From assembly GCA_029532415.1 (NCBI GenBank), contig JAQOTA010000016.1, forward strand, positions 62,001-126,000: a stretch of DNA of 64,000 bases, written 5' to 3'. Below are positions 23,894-35,228 of the stretch, one piece after another (position 1 is the stretch's first letter; each line of letters opens with the position of its first letter). The position numbers and the translations under genes were made by a program. The DNA is from Marasmius tenuissimus. Lineage: Eukaryota > Basidiomycota > Agaricomycetes > Agaricales > Marasmiaceae. The notes under the pieces are model-generated. The model did no database searches. It saw only the letters and a list, made by a program, of their open reading frames with translations, and was not told the origin of the DNA.

Positions 23894-26251
23894 TCACCGT
23901 GCAGGAAAAGCGGAACTCATCGGGGAAACCTGTGCTTGACTTGCATTCCAAGGCGAGTCCTCCGCACCGTTGTTTGTGCTGTGCTGCTGATTAGGGACGC
24001 TGGGCGTGGGCGGTGTAGGCTGGTTGCCAGATCCAGCAGTGGGGTTGGCAACTTTGCCGATGAACCACGAAGGAACCCAGCCTCTGTCACCGCCGTCTTC
24101 CTTAACGGCCTGGTAAGGAAAGATTAGAGATCTAGCAACGGAAACGTGCAGGCCGAACTTACATAACTCCAGTGATTATACCTCTTGAAGACCCTCAGGG
24201 AATCGTCCTTCGCTAAATCCAGCTCTTCTTCGCCTTTCTTCTTGTAGTCCATCAATGCAATGCCAGGGAAGCTTGTTGAGATGATGCTCAAAGGGAGGAT
24301 GGGTGTCTTCGATGACGAGGCGGCAATCGGCTGCTCGCCATTGTCGCCCCCATCGCCCGCCTCTCCGTCCCCGTCTAAGCCCATCCCTTTCTTCTCCCTA
24401 GCTTCCCTGATAGCGCTTGCCACCGGTTGATTGGTTTCCAGAAGACACCCGGCAGGGACCCACCCCTGTTTACTGACATCTGCTTCCACAACTCCTGTGC
24501 CTTTAGGGTCACGTTGAACAACCCACCATCCTCGTGCCCGTGAAAGAATGATAAAGGTATCGCCAACTACCACATCAAACTCGTCGACTTGTTCTGCCAT
24601 GTAAGGATAGATCGCGATCGCATAAGACACAGTGCCTGGGGCGGATGAAGGAAGCTCTCGAGTAGTGGAAGTTGACGCGCCAGTCGACGACGTAGCACTG
24701 GGATGTGAATTAGTATGGGAGAGAGGTGAAGGCGTCTGGATCGGTGGTATGGGAGATGAGGATGGTAAACCCATTCCTGATGTCCCCGTATGAGGCTGGT
24801 GTTCGGCTGATGGAGAGGATACGCCGGGTGCTTCTGGCCAGCCCGGCTGGGGGGTGACGCCGGACATAAGACCAGAGGGAACGTTCGCATTGGTTGACAG
24901 ATCGTGGACCTCCAACTTCGGCGGACGTGTTATGGTCCGGGACGGTGCGTTCCTGGTATGTCCCGGAGTACCTGTCCCTTTGTCGCCGCCTGCTGTGGTT
25001 GCACTTGTCCCGGCTGTAGCATCGCCGTTGTTGCTGATCGTCGAGCCGGCCTTCCTCGCCGCATGTTTCTGTTGGGCCACAACTATAGGGCTCCTGATGT
25101 CCTTGATGTGTTTCAGCATAAACACAGGATTCTTCTTCGCGTCTTTTAGCTTCTGGAACAGTAGGAGAGGTTTTTCGTCATAAGAAAGGCAGCGCTCGAT
25201 ACGGTTACCCGGCGAGCCATAACAAATGAACATCGCGTAATTCTCCCAATTGTCATTGTTGATGCGATACTTTTTGAGAGCGGCGGGAAGAACCTTGTAG
25301 GTGGGATCCTCAAGGCTAACCTTGAAGGATTTGAGGTTGTCTGCGCTATCTTGGCGTGAGGGTTTGGGCGGGCTTAATGCAGAAGCCGGATTCGGAGAGT
25401 CGGTTACTGATGTTGGCGGTGGGAGATTCGGACGAGGTGTCTTTTCAGGTACGAGAGTTGAAGTCGAGGAAATTTGTGATTGCGGGTTACCGCGAGTGTA
25501 AGGTGGAATATCATGTTCGAGCTGCTGAGGAGACGGATGGGGACTTTCCGAACCCTCAGGCTTCGTCGGAGACTTTGTGGGTTTGACGTACTGTGCCCAC
25601 TTGAACGAGTGTTGTCTTCGTAAAGGAGGGCTGGTGTCATCGGTTCCGTTGCGACCGAATTGTCCGCGCAGAGAATTGTAATCATCAAGGAAAGACTGCA
25701 GGGTGGAATTTAGATTCTTGTTTTCCTCTTCAAGAACGCGAAGTCGTTGTGCTGTAGCAATGAGAGTGAGACACGGACAGGTTGTAGTGGAACTGAAGGC
25801 GAACCTTGATCATTGAGCATGTGGTTTAACTTTGAAAGTGTGAGTTCTTCTTCACGATCCTGGGCTTCAGCTAGAAGAAGGTTGGCTATCGAGCATGCTT
25901 CAGAGAGATAGTGGACGAACATGGAGGAATGTAGCCGTCAGGGTCGATCGGGATGTTGTAGGCAATCTTCAGATTGTAAACGGCCTTCAAAATGGAGAGT
26001 CTCTGGCCAACACTAGCCACACCAACGCCCTTCAAGGTCTCTTGGTCCATCAAACACAATATATCGCCAGATATTCGATGTTCTAAGGCGACAACCGACT
26101 GATGATGAGTGATAGAATTGGGGGACAGCAAAGACGACTCACCTTTAAAGTTTGCCTCGTATTGAGGAATTCCGAGTTGAGTTAACCATGTTTGGACCTC
26201 ATCTTCGTCCCAGTCGACAAGGCTGCGCTCTGAGCTCTGTGCATAGTCCAT
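23894..26251 (-). CDS. UBC2: Ubc2/Ste50-like MAPK adaptor (SAM-RA-SH3-SH3)
   Basis: Exons 26251-26143, 26082-25921, 25870-25805, 25751-24163 and 24109-23894 give 713 residues; phases close. Domains: SAM (about 10-75; VQTWLTQLGIPQYEANF, then GVASVGQRLSILKAVYNLK); a Leu/Glu coiled segment (AQRLRVLEEENKNL); Ras-association domain (about 255-345; FKVSLEDPTYKVLPAALKKY, YAMFICYGSPGNR); first SH3 (about 488-560; AIYPYMAEQVDEFDVVVGD, WWVVQ, GWVPAGCL); second SH3 (about 610-680; ALMDYKKKGEEEL, GDRGWVPSWFIG). In Ustilago maydis Ubc2 and its basidiomycete relatives this adaptor links Ras to the pheromone-response MAPK cascade; ascomycete Ste50 lacks the SH3 domains. The second SH3 is split by a 53-nt intron. 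Confidence 0.92.
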
Positions 26252-26306
26252 GCCAGTGGGAGAGGGACAAGTTATAATTTCTCACGTGACGTTCGATGCT
26301 CCTTGT
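26252..26306. promoter_or_regulatory. 55-bp bidirectional promoter with E-box palindrome
   Basis: The start codons of the Ubc2-like gene and the divergent gene are 55 bp apart. The gap holds TCACGTGA at 26282-26289, a palindrome with a CACGTG core, as bound by bHLH factors. If the divergent gene instead starts at the in-frame ATG at 26250, the two coding regions overlap. Confidence 0.55.
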
Positions 26307-29300
26307 ATGGACAACCCATGGGCAAACGCTTGGGCCACTTCGGACAGCACAACTACCAAGGACGAGCCTTCCTGGGAACAGTCCACCGCCGATAAACAGT
26401 CCTGGACTCAGCCTGCAGAGTCTGTAGAACCTGCATGGAGTCCACCGTCACCTACATGGACCGCTGACGAACCTACTTGGAAACCGCCGACACCGCAATG
26501 GTCAAAATCAGATTCAGAGTTACCACCAGTGCCTGATCCAGAGACCGTAGGGGAGTCGGAAGCCGATGACGAGAATATTACGCTACCAGCAACAAAGCTG
26601 GACGACGAGGAAAGGGAGGTGATCACGGTTGGCGAACCTGTACTGGAAGCACCACCACCGCAGTCACCCTTGCCAGCACTTGACAGCGACGCGTTCGGAA
26701 CTTTTGAAGCTGCTCAATGGGGCGATGACCTAGCAGACACTGAAGGAGAAGATGAAGTTGGGGAGTCGGGTCCTGTGGATGAATGGGAACTTGCACGGCA
26801 AGAGAAAGCCAAGCAGGATCAATACGTCGTACGTTTCCTTGCTCGAGCATTCTTCAGGCAAAATCTCACATTAATGCAGCCACCTGAGGTTCTCTCTGCG
26901 ATTCTGGCTGAATTAGAGTCGCTGTCGACTGACTTCTTTCCCGAACATTCACCCAACCATGATACTGCCCCGAAATCCGTCGCAAGAGATATACTGGAGG
27001 CCGTCGATGGACTGTGAGCGGTCACGCAATCTCTCTATTGAACAGACTTAGACTTTAGATTCTTCTAGTGAGGCAGTATCTCATAAAATCCTCCCCACTC
27101 TGATTTCTTTGGAACCAATTCCCCCGCTCTCCAAATCATGGATATATAAGAAGACTGCAGATGCGGTACGCTTAACACGGCACACCGATGTGGCCAGACA
27201 CTCCAGTCCGCTGGCGAAGTACCTAGAATCCAAAGGTTCCACAGCATGGGAAGCGTCCATCAAATCGAGACCAGAATTGATTCATGATGATAGTGACGTG
27301 CTGCCGGCGGGTTGGAAAGTCGTTGAGGCTAAGCAGGAGACAGTTACACCCCCTGAGGTGAAGAGGAAAAGTACTAGCATTCTCTCCACTTTCTTCGGAC
27401 GGGGCAAAGCTTCGTCCCCGGTCACCTCGGCACGGAGCTCACCTGTACCTTCACCTCGGCCTAGTATCGACTTGGGGAAGTCAAACAGTCCCGTCACTTC
27501 CATAATGTCAGCTACGACCAAATCGCCTATATCACCTACACATATTTCAACCCCTCCCATCTCCCCGCTGGCGGTGTCCACTTTTGCCGAATCAGCACCC
27601 TCCGCCGTGGCCACAGGGCCATCTCCTGATGTATTTCCTCCTGAACCTCCTCCGCCGTCAGCGGTATCTCGATTCCTTGGACGTTTCTCTCGCACTAAAT
27701 CGAACAATGGGAACCCCGCGTCTATGGCGCTGTCTTCAGACGACCTCGACTTCTTGTCAGAGACCGACTCCTCCAAAGTTGTCCCAAGTGCCTTGGATGA
27801 TGAGGATCCCCTCGAATCTGAGCTATTCCAAAGCAGACCCGTGAAGCAGAAGCTTCCCCCACCGTTAGCACCTCCACCAGCTCCCGTCGCGATCCCCCCG
27901 CCACCATCACGCTCGAGTCAATTACAGAACGGGGCGGGAAAGACCATGCTGTCCCCACCACCTGTATTGCCCTTAGGTTTACCAACCCCAACGATAACCT
28001 CTTTTTCTGGCGAGGGTACTTCAGACGGATCACGTACCCCCACCGTATCCACGTTCAGTTCAGGATATTCAGTCGCAACGTCCAAGCAAGCCAATGGAGG
28101 CAAAGGGTTTGGCTGGGTTCCTCCTACGAGTTCCTCGGCTCTCGGGGGTGTTTTCGAAATACCCGGCACCTCTGCCTCATCAAAGCCCGATGCTTCGCCT
28201 TTGACCACCCCAGCCACAAGACTTCCACCCCCCCTGCCGCCTCCTTCCAATGGTGGTAGACGCCCCACGCCTGTCGCTGTAATGTCTTCATCTTCTGCAA
28301 ACCGACCGGCTGTTTCTCCCGTCCTCGCTCCCCCTCCTGGATCTGGTATGCTACCTCCACCGCCATCGTCGTTTGCAAGTTCTAGCTCTGGGTCCAAGGG
28401 TACCCGGTCCCCCACGACTCTACTCGATCTAGGGAAGAGCTCCGAAAAAGACACACTCCCGCCTCTACCTACTGAGTCATACTCTGCTTCATCATCCATC
28501 GTGGACGATGATGATGACTTTGCCGACTTCCAAGATTCTAGTTTCTCCAGTTTCAGAAGTGGGGGCGGCAGCAATGTCAACTTCAGTCCCGCACATGGTC
28601 ACAACTACAGCATATCAAGTATGTCATCCGCATCAGAAACGAGCTTTTTTGGAGGCTTGGGTGATAGCTCGATGGATTCAAATATGAGCGCAAGCGTGAG
28701 CGGAAGTAGTGTGAGTGGAGACGGAGACAGTGGCCTCAGTGATTTCGACGATTTCGTCTCTGGGCTGACCGCTCCCCCGAAGAGGTCGACAGCAAATGTC
28801 CCTCGACTAGCGCAAATGCCTGCGAGTACTTCTCGAGCAGCGTTATCCTCGCCTCTACGCTCTCCGTTAGTCCCTTCACGAGGCTCTTCTCCGGCTCAGA
28901 AACACCCGATACCTACCTCGGAGTCCTATCACTCCCGAACCCAGTCTCTAGTGGACTCTGCGAAGGAGATGAAATCGTGGCCTTCTTCCTCTTCGATGGC
29001 ATCTCCGCCCTCACCGCCGTCTATAAGTAGGCAGAATACCGGCAACGTTTCCCTTGTTTCCTCGCCGATCAGCAGGCAGAACACAGGGAACTCCCATCCT
29101 ATAAGCAGGCAAAATACAGGCACGACCAGTATTAAGCCATCGTTCCCTCCTGTCGTCATGACCGCAACCCGGCAGAACACTGGGACATTCCCAGTAGCTA
29201 AAATGAACTCGAATTCTAGCAGACAGAACATAACGTCCAGCAACCCGCCTCCCATGCTACCGGCGCCCCCAGGCTTTGGCCCTCCACCGGGTCCTCCTAA

Positions 29301-29559
29301 GTCCCCGAGTCCGCCCGTGACGTTGGATATCTTTGGCGGGGACGATGGGGGCTTTACAGCCAAGGCTCCGAACACCCTCTCTCCTCCGCCGATGATGAAA
29401 CATACCATGCTAGTCGGCAATGATGATCCCCTAGACTTGTTCGGTGGTAACATCGGGACTAGCACTGGCTCGGTGAAGCCAACGAGCCCCCCAAGCGGTC
29501 CGGCGACTGGGCGTGGTGGGCTCTCGGCTCAGGATCTGTCGTTCTTCGAAGGGTTGTAA
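26307..29559 (+). CDS. Large low-complexity protein with acidic Phe motifs
   Basis: Exons 26307-27013 and 27069-29559 give 1065 residues; the 55-nt intron was checked. The N-terminus is Trp/Pro-rich (NPWANAWATSD, then repeated W-containing units), followed by a helical segment (VRFLARAFFRQNLTLMQPPEVLSAILAEL, SWIYKKTADAVRL). The rest is Ser/Pro-rich with poly-Pro tracts. Short acidic aromatic motifs recur: AFGTFEAAQWGDDL, DDDDFADFQDS, LSDFDDFVSGL, DPLDLFGGN and LSFFEGL. These resemble the ear-binding motifs of clathrin adaptor accessory proteins (aftiphilin and yeast Laa2 carry such motifs), so a role in vesicle traffic is a reasonable guess, not a finding. Five SRQNTG-type repeats occur near the end. 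Confidence 0.7.
29020..29232 (+). repeat. Five SRQNTG-type coding repeats
   Basis: Within the previous gene, units ISRQNTG, ISRQNTG, ISRQNTG, TRQNTG and SRQN recur at irregular 10-20 residue spacing. Codons differ slightly between units (AGGCAGAATACC, AGGCAGAACACA, CGGCAGAACACT), so the repeat is kept at the protein level. Confidence 0.75.
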
Positions 29560-29784
29560 GGGTTTTTATGTGTTTTCGGTCGTTCTCACTTCATATATTG
29601 CATCGCATCGTCTTGATTTCTGTCGCACGCACATCTGTGTAACATTATTGCGCATTATAAATTTTTACCAGACAAAATCAGGAGATGGGCCTTCCATCTT
29701 ATGATCACCTCAAGTATTCTTCATGTCCGCGAACATCCGCATTGTATTACTGACTTGTTATCATACTTTTGAGGTACATTCGAG

Positions 29785-31614
29785 TCAGGAGCGACCGCGC
29801 TTACGCGCTCTTTCGCCGCTATCTACACTGTCGTCAGATGAACGTCCATTGGCGTCCTTGGACTTCGCTTGACCGATCATCTTCTGAACAACGTTCTCCC
29901 ACATAAGATTGTTAACCCCTTTCGCTTGTCCGAGCTGTCCCCGAAGAAGAGAAACTTCGGCCTCCAATTCAGCGACACGCGATTGTAAAGCGACTGTATC
30001 GTGGCCTCGGTCGAGGGATGCGGAAGTTTGTTGGAAATAAGCCTGATCACGAAGAAGAGAATCTTCCGAGTAAAATGCGGACTCATCGTCGTAAACCTGT
30101 CAGCTCGGGATAAGTACCAAGAGATCTAAAGACAGCGATAAGACGTACATGGTCCTGAGTGGGAAGAATCATTGAAACCTCGTGAAGTTCGCGTGTCTTC
30201 ATGTCACGTATTCGCTGGAACGGAACGACGGGATGTACAGGAATCGCATCCCTGGAATCGGCAGAGCTTCCGACATTCAAGGTCAAACTGATATGCCCTA
30301 TCAAATCTACTGGCTTGAGCAATGTTGACAGATATGTTATTGAGAAGCCCTTGTGTGTGGTTATCGTGCGCATCAATTGGTGTGATGGAATATCGTAGAT
30401 ATGAATCAGTCCAGACGATGTTCCGACAAGGAGGGAGGACGCCATCGAAATAGCGATAGATGTAATAGGGTCTCTAGATGTTTGAGGGTCAGAAATGGAC
30501 ACTAACCCGATATTTCCGATGGAGCAGGGCAGCGACGTACCCCACATTAATCAATCTCTCCTTTCGCGTCTCGTCAGTTGCACGAATGACATCGCTGACT
30601 CCACCGCCTCCAATAGCTTCGCGCTCACGAAACAGGTTCATTTGATGTATTGAACCATCAGCTGAGGCAGCGAAGAATAGCCGCTCTGTGACATCCCAAG
30701 CAAGGGTAGATATCACTTGCGGAAACATGAAGGTGGTCAGCAGTGATTTTGAAGCCAAGTCCCAAAGCTAAAATTAGCAAAGGGTAAGATGGCGACAGGG
30801 CAGAAGAGGACACTTGCGACATACCTTGACTGAATGATCCAAGGAAGCCGTCAGTATTCTACATGACGGAAAGACGCCCACTCCGCAGATAATATCGGTA
30901 ACAGGAAGAGTATGGTCGGAGAGGGAGAATAATGACGACGGCAATTCGTTTTGGAGATCTTCATCTATTAATCTGGGTAAGCGACATGAGTTAGTTTATC
31001 AAGACTATAGGATCCCAAAGGTCGACTTGACCTGGACACGGACCAGACGCTTATGCTGGAATCGTCACTGCCCGATATTAGGGCGTTACCATCGCGAGTG
31101 AAACGTAGTACGTTAACTTGTCGGTAATGTGCATCCCATGAATTGTAAAGGATGCCGGATGATACCTACTATTCAACGAGATTAGATGGACATAAGCATC
31201 GCGTAGTGGTCACTCGCCTCCCAAAGGTATATGCGGCCTTGAGACGTCCCCGCAGCACAAAAATCGCCCTTGGGGTCCAGAGCAATACAGGAGAGCTTTT
31301 CGGGCAGTACGATCTTCAGACTGATTTGGTCCTAAAATTCACTGAGATCCCCATCTTCAGATATGTACATTTTATTCCCGCACCTTCTGAAAGTTGTAGT
31401 GGTGTAAAAGAGACTTGTCTGGTTGAGCAGCCAACAGGAATCCACCTTGTGATTGTTTTGACGCGACATAGGCTGTACAATTTGAAGCAGCATTTGTCTG
31501 TTTGAAGGAGGCCAATATAGCACCGTTTTTGAAATCGTGAAGTGATATCGAACCGCTCCCAGTAGAAGTTGACGAAGATGCAGTCGCACAGAGAATAATT
31601 TCTTGCGGAGCCAT
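29785..31614 (-). CDS. IPI3: Pre-rRNA processing WD-repeat protein Ipi3
   Basis: Multi-exon. Exon 1 starts at 31614 (MAPQEIILCATA) and later exons give WD-like blades: AALDPKGDF-type CIALDPKGDFCAAGTSQGRIYLWE, VNVLRFTRDGNALISGSDDSSISVWSV, ILTASLDHSVKLWDL, STLAWDVTERLFFAASADGSIHQMNL and SIAISMASSLLVGTSSGLIHIYDI. The C-terminus is a predicted coiled coil (VAELEAEVSLLRGQLGQAKGVNNLMWENVVQKM) and a basic tail (RARKRGRS). This matches Ipi3 (human WDR18), which works with Rix1 and Ipi1 and with the AAA-ATPase Rea1 in the nucleolus and nucleoplasm to remove ITS2 and mature the 60S subunit. Length and order agree with fungal homologues. Exon borders are approximate. Confidence 0.88.
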
Positions 31615-31913
31615 AAGGGATGATTTTGGTTGACTCTGTGCTACTTCACCGCCGGATATTGGATTTTACTCCTCTGCTGGCGCACTGCGGAAATTGGTTG
31701 AGGTGGGAAGAGGTGTCAATGGGTCGATGAAGGTCGATGACTGTTCTTGATTTGTAGACTAAGTGAGTAAAAAAAAAGTCGGTAATTGACTTCCATAAAG
31801 GGTTGGCTGAAGATTAGTCATCAATTACATGAGCAATTCCGCTGTGCTGTTGCTACTTTAGGCACTGAAATACACCTTGACCTCAAACCTCCACCACCCT
31901 CCCTCGCGCAGTA

Positions 31914-33445
31914 ATGCCTTCGGATCTCTACGAAACTCTTGGTGTATCTAAGGATGCAACTCCAGAACAGAGTGCGTCTAACGTTGTCTCGGCCTGTTGG
32001 ACTCATTCACTAATAGCTGCTCGCCATATTCTGACAGTACGGAAGGCGTACAAGAAGCGTGCACTTGAGACGCATCCCGACCGCCATCCAAATGCTACCC
32101 AGGAAGAGAAACAAGAACTGGAGGAAGGGTTCAGGCAGGTGTGTATACCTCCTGGTCCATGTGAACGTTACTAATCACGGCTTCCCAGATCGGCAACGCG
32201 TACGAGGTGCTGAATGACCCTCAGACCAAGCGTGTCGGTATCGCTCGACATTCTCATGAACTCCCGTTGATATCATTTTATAGGAATACGATCTCCATGG
32301 TGTCTGGCCGCCTCCCAGCCCCACCGATGATCCCTCACCACGAGGCCACCGTTCGAGGCACTCTTCACATCGTCATCACCATCGACATGGCTTTAACGAT
32401 CCCTTCTTCAATGAACCACTATTCAATGACCCCTTCTTCAGTGGTCCTTTCTCTAATAGGTCCTCCCATAACTTCCGATTCTCAGACCCATTCGACTTGT
32501 TCGACCGCATGTTCCAAGGCCCACCGATGTTTGGTGATCCTGGGTATTCTCGGTCTCGACACCATCACGGTAACCATCATGACCGGAGGCCTACGTGGGA
32601 TGAGGATCCTTTCACTCAAACACGTCGTATGCACGCCGATATGAGCAGCTTTATGTCCAGCATGCATCGAAATATGCTCCCTGGCTTACTTGCAACTGAC
32701 ATTCCCTCGGGCTCTGGTAACAGCAGATTCACAAGTCAAGTCTACATGTCATCCTCACTGAACGGCGTCACACATTCTATCAAGAAAACTCGGGATTGGA
32801 ATGTAAGAACGTTCCGTGTCGAATGAGCTATCGACTTTTGCTTATAAAGTCGCACAGGGTAACGAAATAGTCACGAAGACCTATCCTGACGGCCGGAAGG
32901 TTGTAGTTGTGAACGGGGTAGAACAGAGGGACCAAGGTTACTTAGAATCCTCCTCCCGCCATCCTCCTCCAGAGTCTCGACGCGGTCACCCGGTCTCCAA
33001 CCAGGGGTACAGCAACGACCAATACTTACCTCCGCCGCCCCGGTACACGAGCCCTCCAAACAACCACGGTAAGTGCTTACCGACAATAGCTTCGGATCAC
33101 TGCCTGACCTCTGTGTACCCTCAAGGTGATTATAGGGAACATCGTCACCGCAGCAGAAACCATGATACACGTGAGTAGCGCACGATTAATGCATGCCCTC
33201 GGTGATTTAATATCTGTACAGGTGCTCCTGTTATCCCTCCGGCTAATATGTATGGTGAGTCGACATATTCTTATCGTAGTTTCTATCGAAATCAACATTT
33301 CATCGTGTTTCACAGACGCATATCAGCACCAATGTAGGTCCCCTTCATTCTATCAGGAATGCCGCTAACGTGGGTTGGAACAGCCGCACCGATTCCCGAC
33401 CATCACAGTTCTAAAGACTCCAAAAAACGATGGGGCGTCTTCTGA
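31914..33445 (+). CDS. J-domain protein (DnaJ, DNAJB-like)
   Basis: Exons 31914-31971, 32038-32138, 32189-32233, 32284-32802, 32858-33068 and three small ones ending at 33445. The J domain fills residues 1-70: [31 protein letters not shown], with the HPD triad, and YEVLNDPQTKREYDLHG. After it come a His/Arg-rich stretch, a Phe-rich G/F-like region (NDPFFNEPLFNDPFFSG, DPFDLFDRMF), a short beta segment (SQVYMSSSLNGVTHSIKKT, EIVTKTYPDGRKVVVVNG) and a Pro/His-rich tail ending in KKRWGVF. No zinc fingers or type II substrate domain are seen, so it resembles animal DNAJB6-type proteins. It should stimulate Hsp70 in cytosol or nucleus. The 15-bp and 18-bp tail exons are inferred from splice signals. 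Confidence 0.88.
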
Positions 33446-35228
33446 GAAATAAATATGAACTCCCAGGTGTGATTCCTACCCCCGATCTCCTGGATTCGAT
33501 CCAAATTCGGCCACCAGTTGTGCTCTAATGGACCCTTTCGACCGTTTTTGATATATACTGTAATTTCGAGCACAGTGTAGACCACTTTGTATTTTATGTA
33601 CTATGATTCTTCGGCACCAGATCTATGCCCTATCTATGTAGTAGTCGGTAGGAATATGTACGATATTATGCATCTTCTTCATGGCATGTCCAGAACACGC
33701 GCGGAATTCCGTGAAGTTGGTTCCCGAGCTTCACGCCACAGTTGAGGTTTTTGCCGTCATGACCTCGGCGTCGATGTCAGGCTCTTGTCAAAACCTTGAC
33801 GTATGTTATAATATACAAACTGACTCGTCATAATGCTAAAAAAGTCGTAGCGGTACGTAGTCTGTGGAGAGACCAGACGCGCATACGATTGAGCGAATCC
33901 TAACCTCCTTCACCGAGCGAGGATCGTGGATGATCTCATTAACATTACTCACTGATCGATCGAAAAGATGTTGCTGCGGTGCGTGCTCTTAATTCAAGGT
34001 AGAATTACTCGTTCTACCACACCTGCCTCTGAGGGGATACCATTGTCTGTGGGTTATGCTAGCTTGGTCATGGCACAACTTGTCGGGAACTAGCGTTTTA
34101 CATATTTACGTCGACGGGGTCGTATACCATCCTTAATATTGAGGAAAGTAGGGCTGAGGGCTTCCAGATTCCAAGATCTCGCAGTACACGATCATTTCTG
34201 GCAGGACGACGTGCGTTCAATGGCGGTCTGTTGCGTCTATATTTTCGCGAGGTAATGTTTGACTCCTGTATATAGATTCAGCGCCAAAATCTACCCCGCG
34301 AGTCCAGGGCTGACCAAATTCCCGAACGTTCCTGAAGCCGATGTATACATACAGAGAGACGTTGGTGAGAAATTCCTCAAGCAATATCAAGTTGGAGGAG
34401 GTCGAAGGACAAAGAAGACAGGCATTCGGACGTATCTTGATTCCCACTTGCGAAGAAAGATAACAGCAACGCCAAGCCAATAGTCAACAGAAATCGGTTC
34501 GAATATGTCTTCAATGTTGGATGATGGGAGGTCGCGTCGAAGTCCAGAACCAGGGACTTGCAGGAGAGCCCCTGAGTGGTTTCTTTAGTCGCGGCCTCTT
34601 CTATCCTGGATTTCTAATATAAGCCCACCACGAATGAAACTACTAGTGGTGCCAGAGTCACTGGTATGTGGCGACAGTAGGCCACGATGAGTAAGTATAG
34701 GCACCGCTTTGCTGAGCGCCCGCAAGCTCTTGTCACTTGGGTCTCGGAGGATCGGAGCCCCCGGTGAGGCACTCCGAGTCATTGGTACTAACGCTGTTTG
34801 AGCTATAGCTATGAATGTCGCCAAAGGAGAGAGATAGCAGAGCAGGACCTGCAAAGCGGCGATTTTGTACATGTACGGACCATGTGGCGAAAGAGGAAGA
34901 AAGGGTGAGAGCATAGGCGAGCGTCGCTTTCCCGGTCGTCTCGGACAGGCACGTGGGGTGACTCGCATTAGCGCCCGTCATTGTCCAGTTGCTCACTACC
35001 GGCTAGTCTGCCCGGGGCGGTGGGCTTTATGCACACAGATATGTATTCTCTGTCATCATGGGGCTTTCTCACATACCTTACTCTATCCACCACCATCACC
35101 CATCACCACATACCTTCGAAAATCGCAGTCTCACCTTGTCGTTCTTATAAGAGGAAATTGAAGACTCAGGAGAGCTCTCTTGTTCAAGTTCAGCTCGTCC
35201 GATTACCCACGGCTAACCCAAAACCACC
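33446..35228. other. 1.8-kb intergenic region, no gene seen
   Basis: No exon is supported on either strand and no tRNA was found. Bases 33446-33850 are the AT-rich 3' flank of the DnaJ gene. A TATA-like CTTATAAGAGG lies near 35146, about 80 bp before the kinase-like start. Confidence 0.4.

Noticed and set aside
27918..28580. Long antisense Gly/Glu-rich open frame.
   Set aside because: A shadow of the Ser/Pro-rich sense exon of the large low-complexity protein.
29020..29232. Regularly spaced short repeats that might suggest a CRISPR-like array.
   Set aside because: They are in-frame protein repeats with varied codons and uneven spacing in a eukaryotic gene.
33490..33510. GGATTCGATCC resembling a tRNA B box.
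   Set aside because: No A box or cloverleaf can be built around it. No tRNA was found anywhere in the window.
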